From NCBI GenBank assembly GCA_002085285.1, contig NATK01000012.1, positions 1 through 16,143 on the forward strand: a stretch of DNA of 16,143 bases. Direction: 5' to 3'. The translations under genes and the position numbers were made by a program. The stretch is from Candidatus Latescibacteria bacterium 4484_7. Lineage in GTDB: Bacteria > Krumholzibacteriota > Krumholzibacteriia > Krumholzibacteriales > Krumholzibacteriaceae. Of this stretch, positions 7,230-14,215 are shown in pieces (position 1 is the stretch's first letter; each line of letters starts with the position of its first letter). The notes under the pieces were generated by a model. That model ran no database searches. It saw only the letters and a list, made by a program, of their open reading frames with translations, and was not told the origin of the DNA.

Positions 7230-9014
7230 TCACTCCTCGACTGTTCTGCTTTCGACCAAACCACTCGAAACCTGAGCTTCTATCTCCTTCTCTATTTCAT
7301 CGAACTGCTCGAGTCTGTCCTCAGGGATGTGCCTCATTCTCGAGATCTTCTCCTTTACGGGAAGATCGATCAACTTTCCCAGAGGAACTCCCTTCTCCAA
7401 TGCCTTCAACGAGGCACGATGAAGATCGAGTATCACCTTGAGCATCCTGTACTGTTTTTCGAGCTTCGTATAGGCATCATCGGGATCGAACGCCGATTGA
7501 TGGAGAAAATCCTCTCTTATCAACTTTGTCGTCTCGAGCACTATCCTGTCCTGAGCGGAGAGGCTGTCGATCCCGACGAGGCGGACCAGTTCCTTGAGTT
7601 CCGATTCCTTCTGCAAAAGCTCCATCGACTCGTTCCTCACACGTTCCCAATCCTCGACAACTTCATTGCGGAAATATTCTCTGAGGTTATCGTGGTAGAG
7701 GGAATAGCTCGTGAGCCAGCTTATCGCGGGGAAATGCCTTTCGAATGCGAGCTGGTCTTCGAGGCTCCAGAAGACTTTTACCACCTTCAGTGTCGCCTGA
7801 ACAACAGGGTCGGAGAGGTCTCCTCCGGGAGGCGACACGGCGCCGATCACGCTCAACGTGCCGATTCGCTCGTCCTTGCCGAGGCAGATCGTTCTGCCCG
7901 ATCTCTCGTAGAATTCGGCAATCCTCGACGGTAGATACGCCGGATACCCTTCCTCGCCGGGCATCTCCTCGAGTCGCCCCGACATCTCCCTCATCGCCTC
8001 TGCCCATCGCGAGGTAGAATCTGCCATGACGGCCACATTGTAGCCCATGTCTCTGAAATACTCCGCTATCGTTATCCCCGTATAGACCGATGCCTCTCTC
8101 GCCGCTACGGGCATGTTCGATGTGTTGGCTATCAAGACTGTACGCTCCATGAGAGGTCTGCCCGTCGAAGGGTCTTTGAGTTCTGGGAACTCCTGCAGCA
8201 CGTCGGTCATCTCATTCCCTCGCTCACCGCATCCTATGTAGACGATTATCTCTGCATCGGACCACTTGGCAAGCTGATGCTGAATGACCGTCTTGCCTGC
8301 ACCGAACGGCCCGGGAACGCATGCAGTCCCACCCTGACTGATCGGAAATAGCGAATCGATAACCCTCTGACCTGTTACTAGGGGCTTGACTGGAACGAGC
8401 TTCTTTACAATCGGCCTCGGCGTCCTCACGGGCCAGCGGTGGTACAGTTTGATCTCCTGCACCCCGTCTTCCGTCTTTATCTCGGCTATAGTATCCTCGA
8501 CCGTGTACGAGCCCTTCTCGGGCTTTCTTGAAAAGACACCTTTCTTTACAAATGGAGGGACGAGCACCTTGTGTACAATCAACTCCGTCTCCTGAACCGA
8601 ACCAAGGATATCACCGGCCACGACCTCATCCCCCTCTTTGAGCTCTTCGTTCGGCATGAACTCCCATTTCTTCTCTCTGCTCAGCCCGGGCAGATCCACG
8701 CCCCTTGTGATGTAATGGCCTTCTTGCAAATAGATCGTATTGAGCGGGCGCTGAATACCGTCATATATAGATTGAAGGAGCCCCGGTCCGAGCTCGATAC
8801 TGAGCGACTGCCCCGTCGAAGTCACAACATCCCCGGGACCCAATCCCGATGTATCCTCGTAGACCTGAATGTAGGCGAGGTCACCGTGAAGCTCGATCAC
8901 CTCTCCTATGAGCCTTTTCTCACTTACGCGGGCCACTTCGAACATCGTGGCGTCGCTCATCCCTTCTGCAACGATCAGAGGCCCTGAAACCTTTACGATA
9001 CGCCCTTGTTTCAT
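7230..9014 (-). CDS. atpA: V/A-type ATPase subunit A (catalytic)
   Basis: This is the ATP-hydrolysing (or synthesising) head subunit. The 594-residue protein begins with a beta-barrel domain (1-70). It has the A-specific insert or non-homologous region at about 110-200 (LPGLSREKKWEFMPNEELK), the P-loop GPFGAGKT at 235-242, and GCGERGNEM at 261-269 whose Glu264 should be the catalytic carboxylate. DSTSRWAEAMREMSGRLEEM and the downstream conserved blocks are intact. No intein interrupts the P-loop region, a common insertion site in archaeal and eukaryotic homologues. ATG 9014 has AAGGAG upstream but with an 11-nt spacer, longer than in its neighbours. It follows atpF by 51 bp and is almost fused to atpB downstream. 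Confidence 0.98.
   Translation of the reverse strand: MKQGRIVKVSGPLIVAEGMSDATMFEVARVSEKRLIGEVIELHGDLAYIQVYEDTSGLGPGDVVTSTGQSLSIELGPGLLQSIYDGIQRPLNTIYLQEGHYITRGVDLPGLSREKKWEFMPNEELKEGDEVVAGDILGSVQETELIVHKVLVPPFVKKGVFSRKPEKGSYTVEDTIAEIKTEDGVQEIKLYHRWPVRTPRPIVKKLVPVKPLVTGQRVIDSLFPISQGGTACVPGPFGAGKTVIQHQLAKWSDAEIIVYIGCGERGNEMTDVLQEFPELKDPSTGRPLMERTVLIANTSNMPVAAREASVYTGITIAEYFRDMGYNVAVMADSTSRWAEAMREMSGRLEEMPGEEGYPAYLPSRIAEFYERSGRTICLGKDERIGTLSVIGAVSPPGGDLSDPVVQATLKVVKVFWSLEDQLAFERHFPAISWLTSYSLYHDNLREYFRNEVVEDWERVRNESMELLQKESELKELVRLVGIDSLSAQDRIVLETTKLIREDFLHQSAFDPDDAYTKLEKQYRMLKVILDLHRASLKALEKGVPLGKLIDLPVKEKISRMRHIPEDRLEQFDEIEKEIEAQVSSGLVESRTVEE
7233..7238 (-). promoter_or_regulatory. Ribosome binding site of atpB inside the end of atpA
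   Basis: GAGGAG on the minus strand encodes the final Glu-Glu of subunit A and lies 8 nt before ATG 7224 of atpB. It rules out the GTG at 7233, which would start with no spacing, and suggests coupled A/B translation at a 3:3 ratio. Confidence 0.85.
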
Positions 9015-9065
9015 CTTTTCAGCATCTCCTTCTTAGAAAAAGTACTCGGTGCCGGCCCCGACAAG

Positions 9066-9410
9066 CTATATGTTCGAAATGTCCTGGCCGACGGCCCTTA
9101 CAACGGCCTTCTTCAATTCTTCAAATGCAACTCCTTCTACCCGAGGCTTACCGTCCGACCATCTCGCATCCCTTATGTCAGGAATAATGCTCACGACGGG
9201 GAACGTCCTCTGAGTTCTATCCTTTATCATCTCTTCGTATCTATGAAAAACCTCTTCTGTAACGAAGATGATCTTGTACTTCTTCCGTACGACCTCGAGG
9301 AACTGCTCCTCGTAAAGCTCACCGTCCTGCGTCTCGTATACATCACAGCCGAGAGCCCTGAAATATTCCACTGATTCCGAATTTCCTATTACTGCTATAT
9401 TCTCAGCCAA
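9066..9410 (-). CDS. atpF: V/A-type ATPase subunit F (central stalk)
   Basis: This corresponds to E. hirae NtpG. It binds the D shaft and helps regulate and connect the rotor. The 114-residue protein has the family Rossmann-like pattern: IAVIGNSESVEYFRALGCDVY (about 5-25), YKIIFVTEEVF (about 43-53), and FPVVSIIPDIRD (about 69-80), where the conserved proline-containing strand lies. The start is TTG 9410 with GGAGG 6 nt upstream; an in-frame TAG precedes it and there is no nearby ATG. It follows atpC by 16 bp, its SD lying in that gap. Length matches the family. Confidence 0.94.
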   Translation of the reverse strand: MAENIAVIGNSESVEYFRALGCDVYETQDGELYEEQFLEVVRKKYKIIFVTEEVFHRYEEMIKDRTQRTFPVVSIIPDIRDARWSDGKPRVEGVAFEELKKAVVRAVGQDISNI

Positions 9411-9416
9411 GTCGAT

Positions 9417-9421
9417 CCTCC
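9417..9421 (-). promoter_or_regulatory. Ribosome binding site of atpF supporting a TTG start
   Basis: GGAGG on the minus strand, 6 nt before TTG 9410, in the 16-bp gap after the atpC stop codon. No ATG or GTG alternative keeps the conserved IAVIG strand. Confidence 0.8.
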
Positions 9422-9426
9422 GTGCT

Positions 9427-10395
9427 TCAGGCTACGAGCATCGAATCCACCCGTTCCGCCACGAGATCTTCGGGCAACCTATTTACAATACTTACGATGA
9501 TGGTTCTCGTGAGTTTAATATAGTATTCCAAGCGCTCGACAAATGCGATGACGGGAAGAAACGAGAAAAATTCGTAGTTACTCTCGTTCAGAAGTTCGAG
9601 AAGCATCTTCGCAGTTATCACATCTACTTTCCATTCCGACACTCCCTTTTCCAAACCAAGGCGCAAGAGCCCCCTGTAAGAGGTGAACTTGAGATAAGAA
9701 TAAAATTCTTCCTCGCCTTCCTGCATCGCCGAGACGAAACGATCCGTATCGATCTCGCCTCCTTCGAGCCAGGCCAGTTCCAGCGCTTCCCTGCGCAGGC
9801 CGGTTCTTTTCGACCTTATGAGAGTCTTTATGTTCATCAAGTCTATCTTCTTCTTCAAGTAATCCTTCGTCTTGTGGTCGGGGGCGATTCGAAGAAGATG
9901 GTTCCACTTCTCCTTTTCGCCGATGTATACCGAGACAGCTGCATTCTGTGAAGACTCGAACGCCCTTTCAAGCTTCATCGGCAGTTCCTTGAGAAACTCG
10001 GGGAGAAGTTTCACGTCATCATGCTCCAACGCCTCTTCCATCGTAGATGGATCCACCGTGCCAAATATATTCAGATCGACATCGGCACCGAGCTTCTTCG
10101 CTTTCCATGCAATGATCAGGTTGTCGAAATCGTAACCTACTTTGAGAAATCTTACATACCTCTCGTCTGGTATAATCTTCGATAGCAGCTCGAGACAGGC
10201 ATCCCTCTCCGCCATAAGACCCGACTCATACTCGCCGATCGAGTCCGCCGCTTCGAACCCGGCAAACTGCTCACGGAGCGTTTGAAGAAGCGAATCGGGG
10301 CCGCTCCTCGAAAGGCGCTGAAACCAGGCATTGTCGGGCATCGATGCCTCGATCGCCCGAATCCGTGCAACCACGTATGTAAAATCGGCTCCCAA
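9427..10395 (-). CDS. atpC: V/A-type ATPase subunit C (rotor-to-ring adaptor)
   Basis: Subunit C (subunit d in eukaryotes) sits like a funnel on the proteolipid ring and receives the D-F shaft. The 322-residue helical protein starts with the family-like segment YVVARIRAIEASM (about 7-19), has DFDNLIIAWKAKKLG near 109-123, and ends without a membrane segment. The start is TTG 10395 with GAGGTG 4 nt upstream. An in-frame stop, which is the atpE stop codon itself, lies only three codons before it, so no longer N-terminus is possible. Starting at the later ATG would remove the conserved first helix. The gap to atpE is 9 bp. Confidence 0.93.
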   Translation of the reverse strand: MGADFTYVVARIRAIEASMPDNAWFQRLSRSGPDSLLQTLREQFAGFEAADSIGEYESGLMAERDACLELLSKIIPDERYVRFLKVGYDFDNLIIAWKAKKLGADVDLNIFGTVDPSTMEEALEHDDVKLLPEFLKELPMKLERAFESSQNAAVSVYIGEKEKWNHLLRIAPDHKTKDYLKKKIDLMNIKTLIRSKRTGLRREALELAWLEGGEIDTDRFVSAMQEGEEEFYSYLKFTSYRGLLRLGLEKGVSEWKVDVITAKMLLELLNESNYEFFSFLPVIAFVERLEYYIKLTRTIIVSIVNRLPEDLVAERVDSMLVA

Positions 10396-10404
10396 ACTAC
10401 ACCT

Positions 10405-11001
10405 CTATCCCTCGTCAGAGAATAAAACATCGGCCAGCCGAGGTTCTAAGTCCTCGATTATTTGATCGAACAGCACATCAAGAGTCAGATCAACGCTGCG
10501 CTTCCCTTCCCGCAGAACGACTCCCCACTCGAAGTTGCCCGCCTCAGAGGACACGGTGAACCCAGCGCCTTCCCCCCAGTCCTTGTTGATCCTTTCGATG
10601 AATGCGCTGTCGAAGTAATCCTTCTGACTCTTCGAAACGATTATCTCCTCATTACCCGAAACAGCTTTCTTTGCAATGAGGAACGAAATGAGATCGAGGT
10701 ATTCCTGCTTCGGCATCGAAAGAATAGTCCTCCTCGCCTCTTTATAAATATCCCCGAGTATTTCCCTCTTCTTTGCAAGCAACGCCTTGCGTTCCTCGAG
10801 CTGCTCATTCACTATGAGGCGCTTCTCCTCTTCTGCGGCCTTCGCCCTGGCTTTATCTTCGAGTTCCTTCTTCATTTTCTCGATGGCCGATGCGTACCTT
10901 TCCGATACAACCCTGGCCTCAGCCTGGGCCTTGGAGATGATCGAAGCCTTCTCCTCTTCGGTTTCTTTTTCTATCTTCCTAACAATATCGTCGATAGCCA
11001 T
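10405..11001 (-). CDS. atpE: V/A-type ATPase subunit E (peripheral stalk)
   Basis: E pairs with the H/G coiled coil to make the outer stalks holding the head still. The 198-residue protein has a heptad-rich, charged N-terminal helix (about 5-85, e.g. IVRKIEKETEEEKASIISKAQ and KMKKELEDKARAKAAEEEKR) and a C-terminal alpha/beta domain (about 90-195; GAGFTVSSEAGNFEWGVVLR, then SVDLTLDVLFDQI), both typical. ATG 11001 was chosen over the TTG two codons upstream because the only SD-like bases (GGTGA) are suitably spaced for the ATG and would abut the TTG. It lies 27 bp after atpK and 9 bp before atpC. Confidence 0.94.
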   Translation of the reverse strand: MAIDDIVRKIEKETEEEKASIISKAQAEARVVSERYASAIEKMKKELEDKARAKAAEEEKRLIVNEQLEERKALLAKKREILGDIYKEARRTILSMPKQEYLDLISFLIAKKAVSGNEEIIVSKSQKDYFDSAFIERINKDWGEGAGFTVSSEAGNFEWGVVLREGKRSVDLTLDVLFDQIIEDLEPRLADVLFSDEG

Positions 11002-11028
11002 GCTCAATCACCCATTCCGTTTAAGTCT

Positions 11029-11505
11029 CTACCCTCCGAGAGAAATCTTCTGAAGAAGAAGGATGGTAGCGAGGAGACCAAGAACCGCGTATGTCTCGAC
11101 GACCACTCCGAACACCATTCCTTTTCCGACTTCCTCGGGTCTCTTTGCTACGAGGCTGATCGCCGAAGCACAGACCTTGCCCTGGTACAAACCTGATACA
11201 AGACCGGTTATCGCTACAGGAATAGCGGCGCCCAGTACTTCAAGCCCTGCGTGAACAGGGATCTGGTTAAACGAAACACCCCAGCTTGCGACCTTGTTCA
11301 AGATCATGAATAATCCGACGAGACCGTAGATACCCTGAGTTCCAGGAAGCGCCTGCAGCACGAGAAGGCTGCCGAATTTTTCCGGATCTTCGCTGACCAC
11401 TCCGTTCGCCGCCTGCCCGGCGATCCCGGTGCCAAGAGCTGAACCAATACCGGCCAGGCCTGCCGCAATCGCTGCTCCAAAGACAACGAGCATGAATCCA
11501 AGCAT
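11029..11505 (-). CDS. atpK: V/A-type ATPase subunit K (membrane proteolipid ring, NtpK-like)
   Basis: K builds the rotating ion-carrying ring in the inner membrane. The 158 residues make four membrane helices as two c-type hairpins (about 1-35, 45-72, 85-118, 126-154). Only the second hairpin has the ion-binding carboxylate, Glu137 in VVVETYAVLG. The first has LPGTQG (53-58) with no carboxylate, giving one site per four helices as in E. hirae NtpK. The five residues that coordinate Na+ in NtpK (Leu61, Thr64, Gln65, Gln110, Glu139) have counterparts at Leu53, Thr56, Gln57, Gln108 (in LYQGK) and Glu137. Na+ specificity is inferred from this. ATG 11505 has AAGGAG 6 nt upstream, the best-spaced strong SD in the operon, fitting the high copy number needed. 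Confidence 0.96.
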   Translation of the reverse strand: MLGFMLVVFGAAIAAGLAGIGSALGTGIAGQAANGVVSEDPEKFGSLLVLQALPGTQGIYGLVGLFMILNKVASWGVSFNQIPVHAGLEVLGAAIPVAITGLVSGLYQGKVCASAISLVAKRPEEVGKGMVFGVVVETYAVLGLLATILLLQKISLGG

Positions 11506-11535
11506 AACCTACTCCTTCCTCAAAGTAGACAATGG

Positions 11536-13503
11536 TTAAATCTTTCTTCTCTCTAAAACCGTATATCTCCTCTCGCTCTTGAAAGGCTTGAACCCTTTGC
11601 CTCCCCCTGTAAAGAATTTCGAGAAAAACTCGAGGTACTGAAGCCTTCCCGAATGGACGAATGCGCCCAGCGTATTGACCGCCATATTGAAAAGATGCCC
11701 CATCACGAGAACGATGACCGCCGCCACGTACCCCGTGTAGAAGGGAAGTCCGAGGACCATCTTCGCGATGCCATTCACGGCTATGGCAATGGCACTCGTC
11801 GCAAGGCCCAGCGCGAGGAGCCTCGCATATGAAAGCACGTCCCCGAAATAACCCACTATATCATAAAAACCGATTACCCCTTTCAAGATTCTCTTTATGA
11901 TGTTCTTTTCCTTTCTGCCGCCTGTGAGAAAGATCACCCCGGCAAGGACCAGCGAAGCCCTCTTTGCCTGCAGAACCATGACCGGCGGCACCTTGCCGCC
12001 CAGTATTCCCATGTATCCAAGCGGTGCCAGTGCTATGATGAATAGTATCCATGCGAGGTCGTCGAAGAGGGCATCCTGTAGGTTGTGCGACTTGAAGTTC
12101 GACACCATCCTTATACCCATTCCGAAGAGGATGTGCACAACGCCGATGAGAAATGCGATGTTGAGCATCTTCATCGGCTCTTTAAGAGGGTCTATCACAA
12201 TGAACTGTTTTATATAATCAGGAGCGCTTTCGAGACTAATACCGAAGACACCGCCCGTTACGAATCCGACGACCGCTGTAACTATGCCTCCGTAAAAGAG
12301 GACCTTGAGCAACTTTCCAAGTCCTCCTCTTGGCTTGAGCTTCATGATCGCCAATCCGCTGACAGCAGCCAGTGTAGCTCCATAACCTGCATCAGTCAGA
12401 CACATGGCGAAGAAAAGCACGAAAAACGGCGCAAGGAGCGGTGTAGGATCGATCTCTTTGTAATTCGGCCTGCCGTAGAGCGTCGTTACAAATTCGAAGG
12501 GAACAAACAACTTCTTGTTTTCGAGATATATCGGCGGATCTTCGTCCTCTGCAGGCTCTCTGAAGAATATGGCTGTCTCGTCGAATTTCTCGCTCAAGTT
12601 CCGCTCGAGGGAAGCGGCATCTCTGGCTCTTACCCATCCCTCGATGAGAAATGTACTCTCAGTATTGACGAGATGTCTCTCGACATTTCTCAACGCGATC
12701 TCCTCGTTGAAATGATCGTAGAGAACAAAAAGTTTGTCACGCACGGCAGAAAGTTCCGCAGCCTCGCCCCGGAGATTCTCCATCGCCCTTTCTATCTCGT
12801 CCCAACTCCTCCGTTCCCGTTCGATGACCTCGGCCGGCGTCCCCTCGAAACCCTTGAAATCGTTTCTATATCCACCGGCGAGCTTGAGCTTCTCTGCGAT
12901 CTCGTCTTCCGCCTCCTTCGAAACGATAAAGGCGGCATACGACCTACCGTCTGCTCGATTTACCTCTTCAACAGCAGTCTCGGGATATTCGGTCTCGAAC
13001 GATTCCACCACCGAGGAAAACTTCTTCTCGGGAAACACCCAGAAACTCACCGTGTACCGCTCAGTCGAAAGGTGCTCCAACGGAACACCGACCGACGTCC
13101 ACGGCTCCAGAGCCCGAACAAGCTCTTTGCTCTTGGCCAGCTCGTCGCTCTTTCTCCTCATCCCCTGCTGAATCGACTCGCACCTCTTCCATACCCCGTC
13201 GATATCGACATCGTCGAGCAAGGCATCGATATCGCTTTCCGTGACACGGATCGGCACGGCAGAAAGTCTCTGCATAAGAGAGGGCTTTTTCATGAATTGT
13301 GAAAGGAATCCGATGGATGAATCGATCTTTTCGAGGACTTGCTCGAGCTCTCTCAGGTCATCCTCATCGAAGCGAGAACGAAGCTCCTCGACACTCGAAT
13401 CTACGACCTCGACAACCCCGGCATCGCTCAGAAAGAGCTTTATCTCCTCGCGCACCGAGTCGTGGGCGAGAAGTTGAAACCTCAGCATCCTGCTTACAGC
13501 CAT
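11536..13503 (-). CDS. atpI: V/A-type ATPase subunit I (membrane stator, a-subunit homologue)
   Basis: Subunit I holds the two ion half-channels against the proteolipid ring and anchors the peripheral stalks. The 655-residue protein has a soluble N-terminal half (about 1-345) with a long coiled-coil hairpin, then a membrane half (about 350-625) with several hydrophobic helices beginning near PLLAPFFVLFFAMCLTDAGYG. Arg561 in SYARLLALGLATS matches the essential channel arginine (yeast Vph1 Arg735 context), and Arg620 in HSGRLQYLEFFSKFF matches the second conserved arginine. The end shows the usual GGGKGFKPF signature. ATG 13503 has GGAG 6 nt upstream. It starts 79 bp after atpH, with a small hairpin in the gap, and stops 30 bp before atpK. 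Length is typical. Confidence 0.97.
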   Translation of the reverse strand: MAVSRMLRFQLLAHDSVREEIKLFLSDAGVVEVVDSSVEELRSRFDEDDLRELEQVLEKIDSSIGFLSQFMKKPSLMQRLSAVPIRVTESDIDALLDDVDIDGVWKRCESIQQGMRRKSDELAKSKELVRALEPWTSVGVPLEHLSTERYTVSFWVFPEKKFSSVVESFETEYPETAVEEVNRADGRSYAAFIVSKEAEDEIAEKLKLAGGYRNDFKGFEGTPAEVIERERRSWDEIERAMENLRGEAAELSAVRDKLFVLYDHFNEEIALRNVERHLVNTESTFLIEGWVRARDAASLERNLSEKFDETAIFFREPAEDEDPPIYLENKKLFVPFEFVTTLYGRPNYKEIDPTPLLAPFFVLFFAMCLTDAGYGATLAAVSGLAIMKLKPRGGLGKLLKVLFYGGIVTAVVGFVTGGVFGISLESAPDYIKQFIVIDPLKEPMKMLNIAFLIGVVHILFGMGIRMVSNFKSHNLQDALFDDLAWILFIIALAPLGYMGILGGKVPPVMVLQAKRASLVLAGVIFLTGGRKEKNIIKRILKGVIGFYDIVGYFGDVLSYARLLALGLATSAIAIAVNGIAKMVLGLPFYTGYVAAVIVLVMGHLFNMAVNTLGAFVHSGRLQYLEFFSKFFTGGGKGFKPFKSERRYTVLERRKI

Positions 13504-13555
13504 ATCAATCTCCGTATTGAAGCGAACCCTGCAGAAGACTCCGCTGTCCTCGAAC

Positions 13556-13569
13556 GCTCATCCTTGAGC
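13556..13569 (-). other. Small hairpin between atpH and atpI
   Basis: GCTCA-AGGA-TGAGC on the minus strand is a perfect 5-bp stem with a 4-nt loop, in the 79-bp gap that is the longest within the operon. It has no U-tract, so it is not a terminator. It might affect relative H (two copies) and I (one copy) levels; that is speculation, and such a stem can arise by chance. Confidence 0.35.
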
Positions 13570-13582
13570 TACTATGACCGGC

Positions 13583-13900
13583 TCAAACGCCACTGCTCAA
13601 CGTCTTCAAGATCAACTCTACGGCTTCGCTCTTCTTTTTCTGCACATTCTTCGAAAGGGCATCGAGGACCTTTTCGTTCTCGGCGCGCATTTCCTCTATC
13701 TTTTTCTTCGCCTTTTCCTCGGCCTCGGACAAGAGCCTCTTCTCCAGCTCGTTCATCTCCGCGCGAAGCCTGTCGATCGCTCTCTCCCGCTCCTCCTTCG
13801 CCTCTTCTATCAGCTTAGCACCCTGCACCCTTGCCTCCTCGAGGAGCTTCTTCGCTTCCTCCTCTTTTTTTCTTATCTTCTCCAGATTCTCTTCTATCAT
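13583..13900 (-). CDS. atpH: V/A-type ATPase subunit H/G (peripheral-stalk coiled coil)
   Basis: This is the partner of subunit E in the outer stalk (NtpF in E. hirae, AtpG in Thermus). The 105 residues are almost wholly one charged alpha helix made of Glu, Lys, Arg, Ala and Leu (KIRKKEEEAKKLLEEARVQG, then KLIEEAKEERERAIDRL), with right-handed-type heptad/hendecad spacing and no cysteine or tryptophan. Low complexity makes the sequence alone unspecific. The call rests on length, the coiled-coil character and its place directly before atpI as the first gene of the operon. ATG 13900 has GGGGGAG 5 nt upstream. The preceding 290 bp hold no gene, so the operon promoter should lie there. Confidence 0.88.
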   Translation of the reverse strand: MIEENLEKIRKKEEEAKKLLEEARVQGAKLIEEAKEERERAIDRLRAEMNELEKRLLSEAEEKAKKKIEEMRAENEKVLDALSKNVQKKKSEAVELILKTLSSGV

Positions 13901-13960
13901 CGCAACTCCCCCGTACCAGAACCGTTCCAGGGATTCAAGAGACCAACCACCGAAACATCA

Positions 13961-13985
13961 ATTATATAATCGGTTATCAACCAAT
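13961..13985 (-). promoter_or_regulatory. Candidate -10 box and adjacent operator-like dyad before the ATPase operon
   Basis: TATAAT (13966-13961) lies about 60 bp upstream of atpH. No good -35 hexamer is found at 16-18 nt. Immediately upstream is an imperfect 17-bp dyad, ATTGGTT-GAT-AACCGAT (13985-13969, one mismatch), exactly where the -10/-35 spacer would be. A perfect 10-bp palindrome, ATTATATAAT (13961-13970), overlaps the -10 box. This would fit a promoter needing an activator or blocked by a repressor, but an AT-rich gap gives such boxes by chance. Confidence 0.35.
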
Positions 13986-14051
13986 CCGTCCAGAAGATTT
14001 CCTCTAAACCGAAAAACTCCTGCCATTAAAATCCACAACTATATATCGAAC

Positions 14052-14063
14052 GCCTATTCGTTA
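14052..14063. repeat. 12-bp direct repeat, copy 1 (copy 2 at 14189-14200)
   Basis: GCCTATTCGTTA occurs here and again at 14189-14200, where it covers the oppF stop codon and last codons. The copies are 137 bp apart in the gap between oppF and atpH, and the match ends on both sides. No inverted ends or integrase gene is visible between them. Confidence 0.5.
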
Positions 14064-14180
14064 ACTTTAACTCATTTTCGGCACGTCTCAATTACATTCT
14101 CAAGCCAACCGATTCATGCGCACCGCGGAAACCTTTGATGCATAGACAAAAGGGCGGTCAAACAGTCTCATGGATGCAGC

Positions 14181-14215
14181 AAGGTGTTGCCTATTCGTTA
14201 TGGAGCCAACACCTT
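14181..14215 (-). other. 9-bp hairpin spanning the oppF stop codon
   Basis: AAGGTGTTG (14215-14207) and CAACACCTT (14189-14181) are perfect inverted repeats separated by 17 nt that contain the oppF TAG (14193-14191). No U-tract follows, so this is not a standard intrinsic terminator. It could protect the transcript's 3' end or act with Rho; role is inferred from location only. Confidence 0.5.
14189..14200. repeat. 12-bp direct repeat, copy 2 (copy 1 at 14052-14063)
   Basis: Same GCCTATTCGTTA as copy 1. This copy overlaps the end of oppF and the inner edge of the 9-bp hairpin. The intervening sequence holds no gene. Confidence 0.5.

Noticed and set aside
7230..7233. GTGA overlap start for atpB at GTG 7233
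   Set aside because: The GAGGAG SD directly abuts this GTG but sits 8 nt before ATG 7224.
7230..9014. Intein in the catalytic subunit A
   Set aside because: The P-loop and all following conserved blocks are contiguous and total length is normal for the family.
9031..9060. GC-rich inverted repeat followed by U5 between atpF and atpA, as an internal terminator
   Set aside because: Only four base pairs can form around an 8-nt loop before the U-tract; too weak to call, and it would lower expression of the three-copy A and B subunits.
12085..13302. Plus-strand open frame of 405 codons
   Set aside because: Antisense to subunit I, whose motifs are complete; the translated product shows no recognisable family.
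13901..14190. Small RNA or tRNA gene in the oppF-atpH gap
   Set aside because: No cloverleaf, no promoter-terminator pair and no known RNA motif could be recognised.
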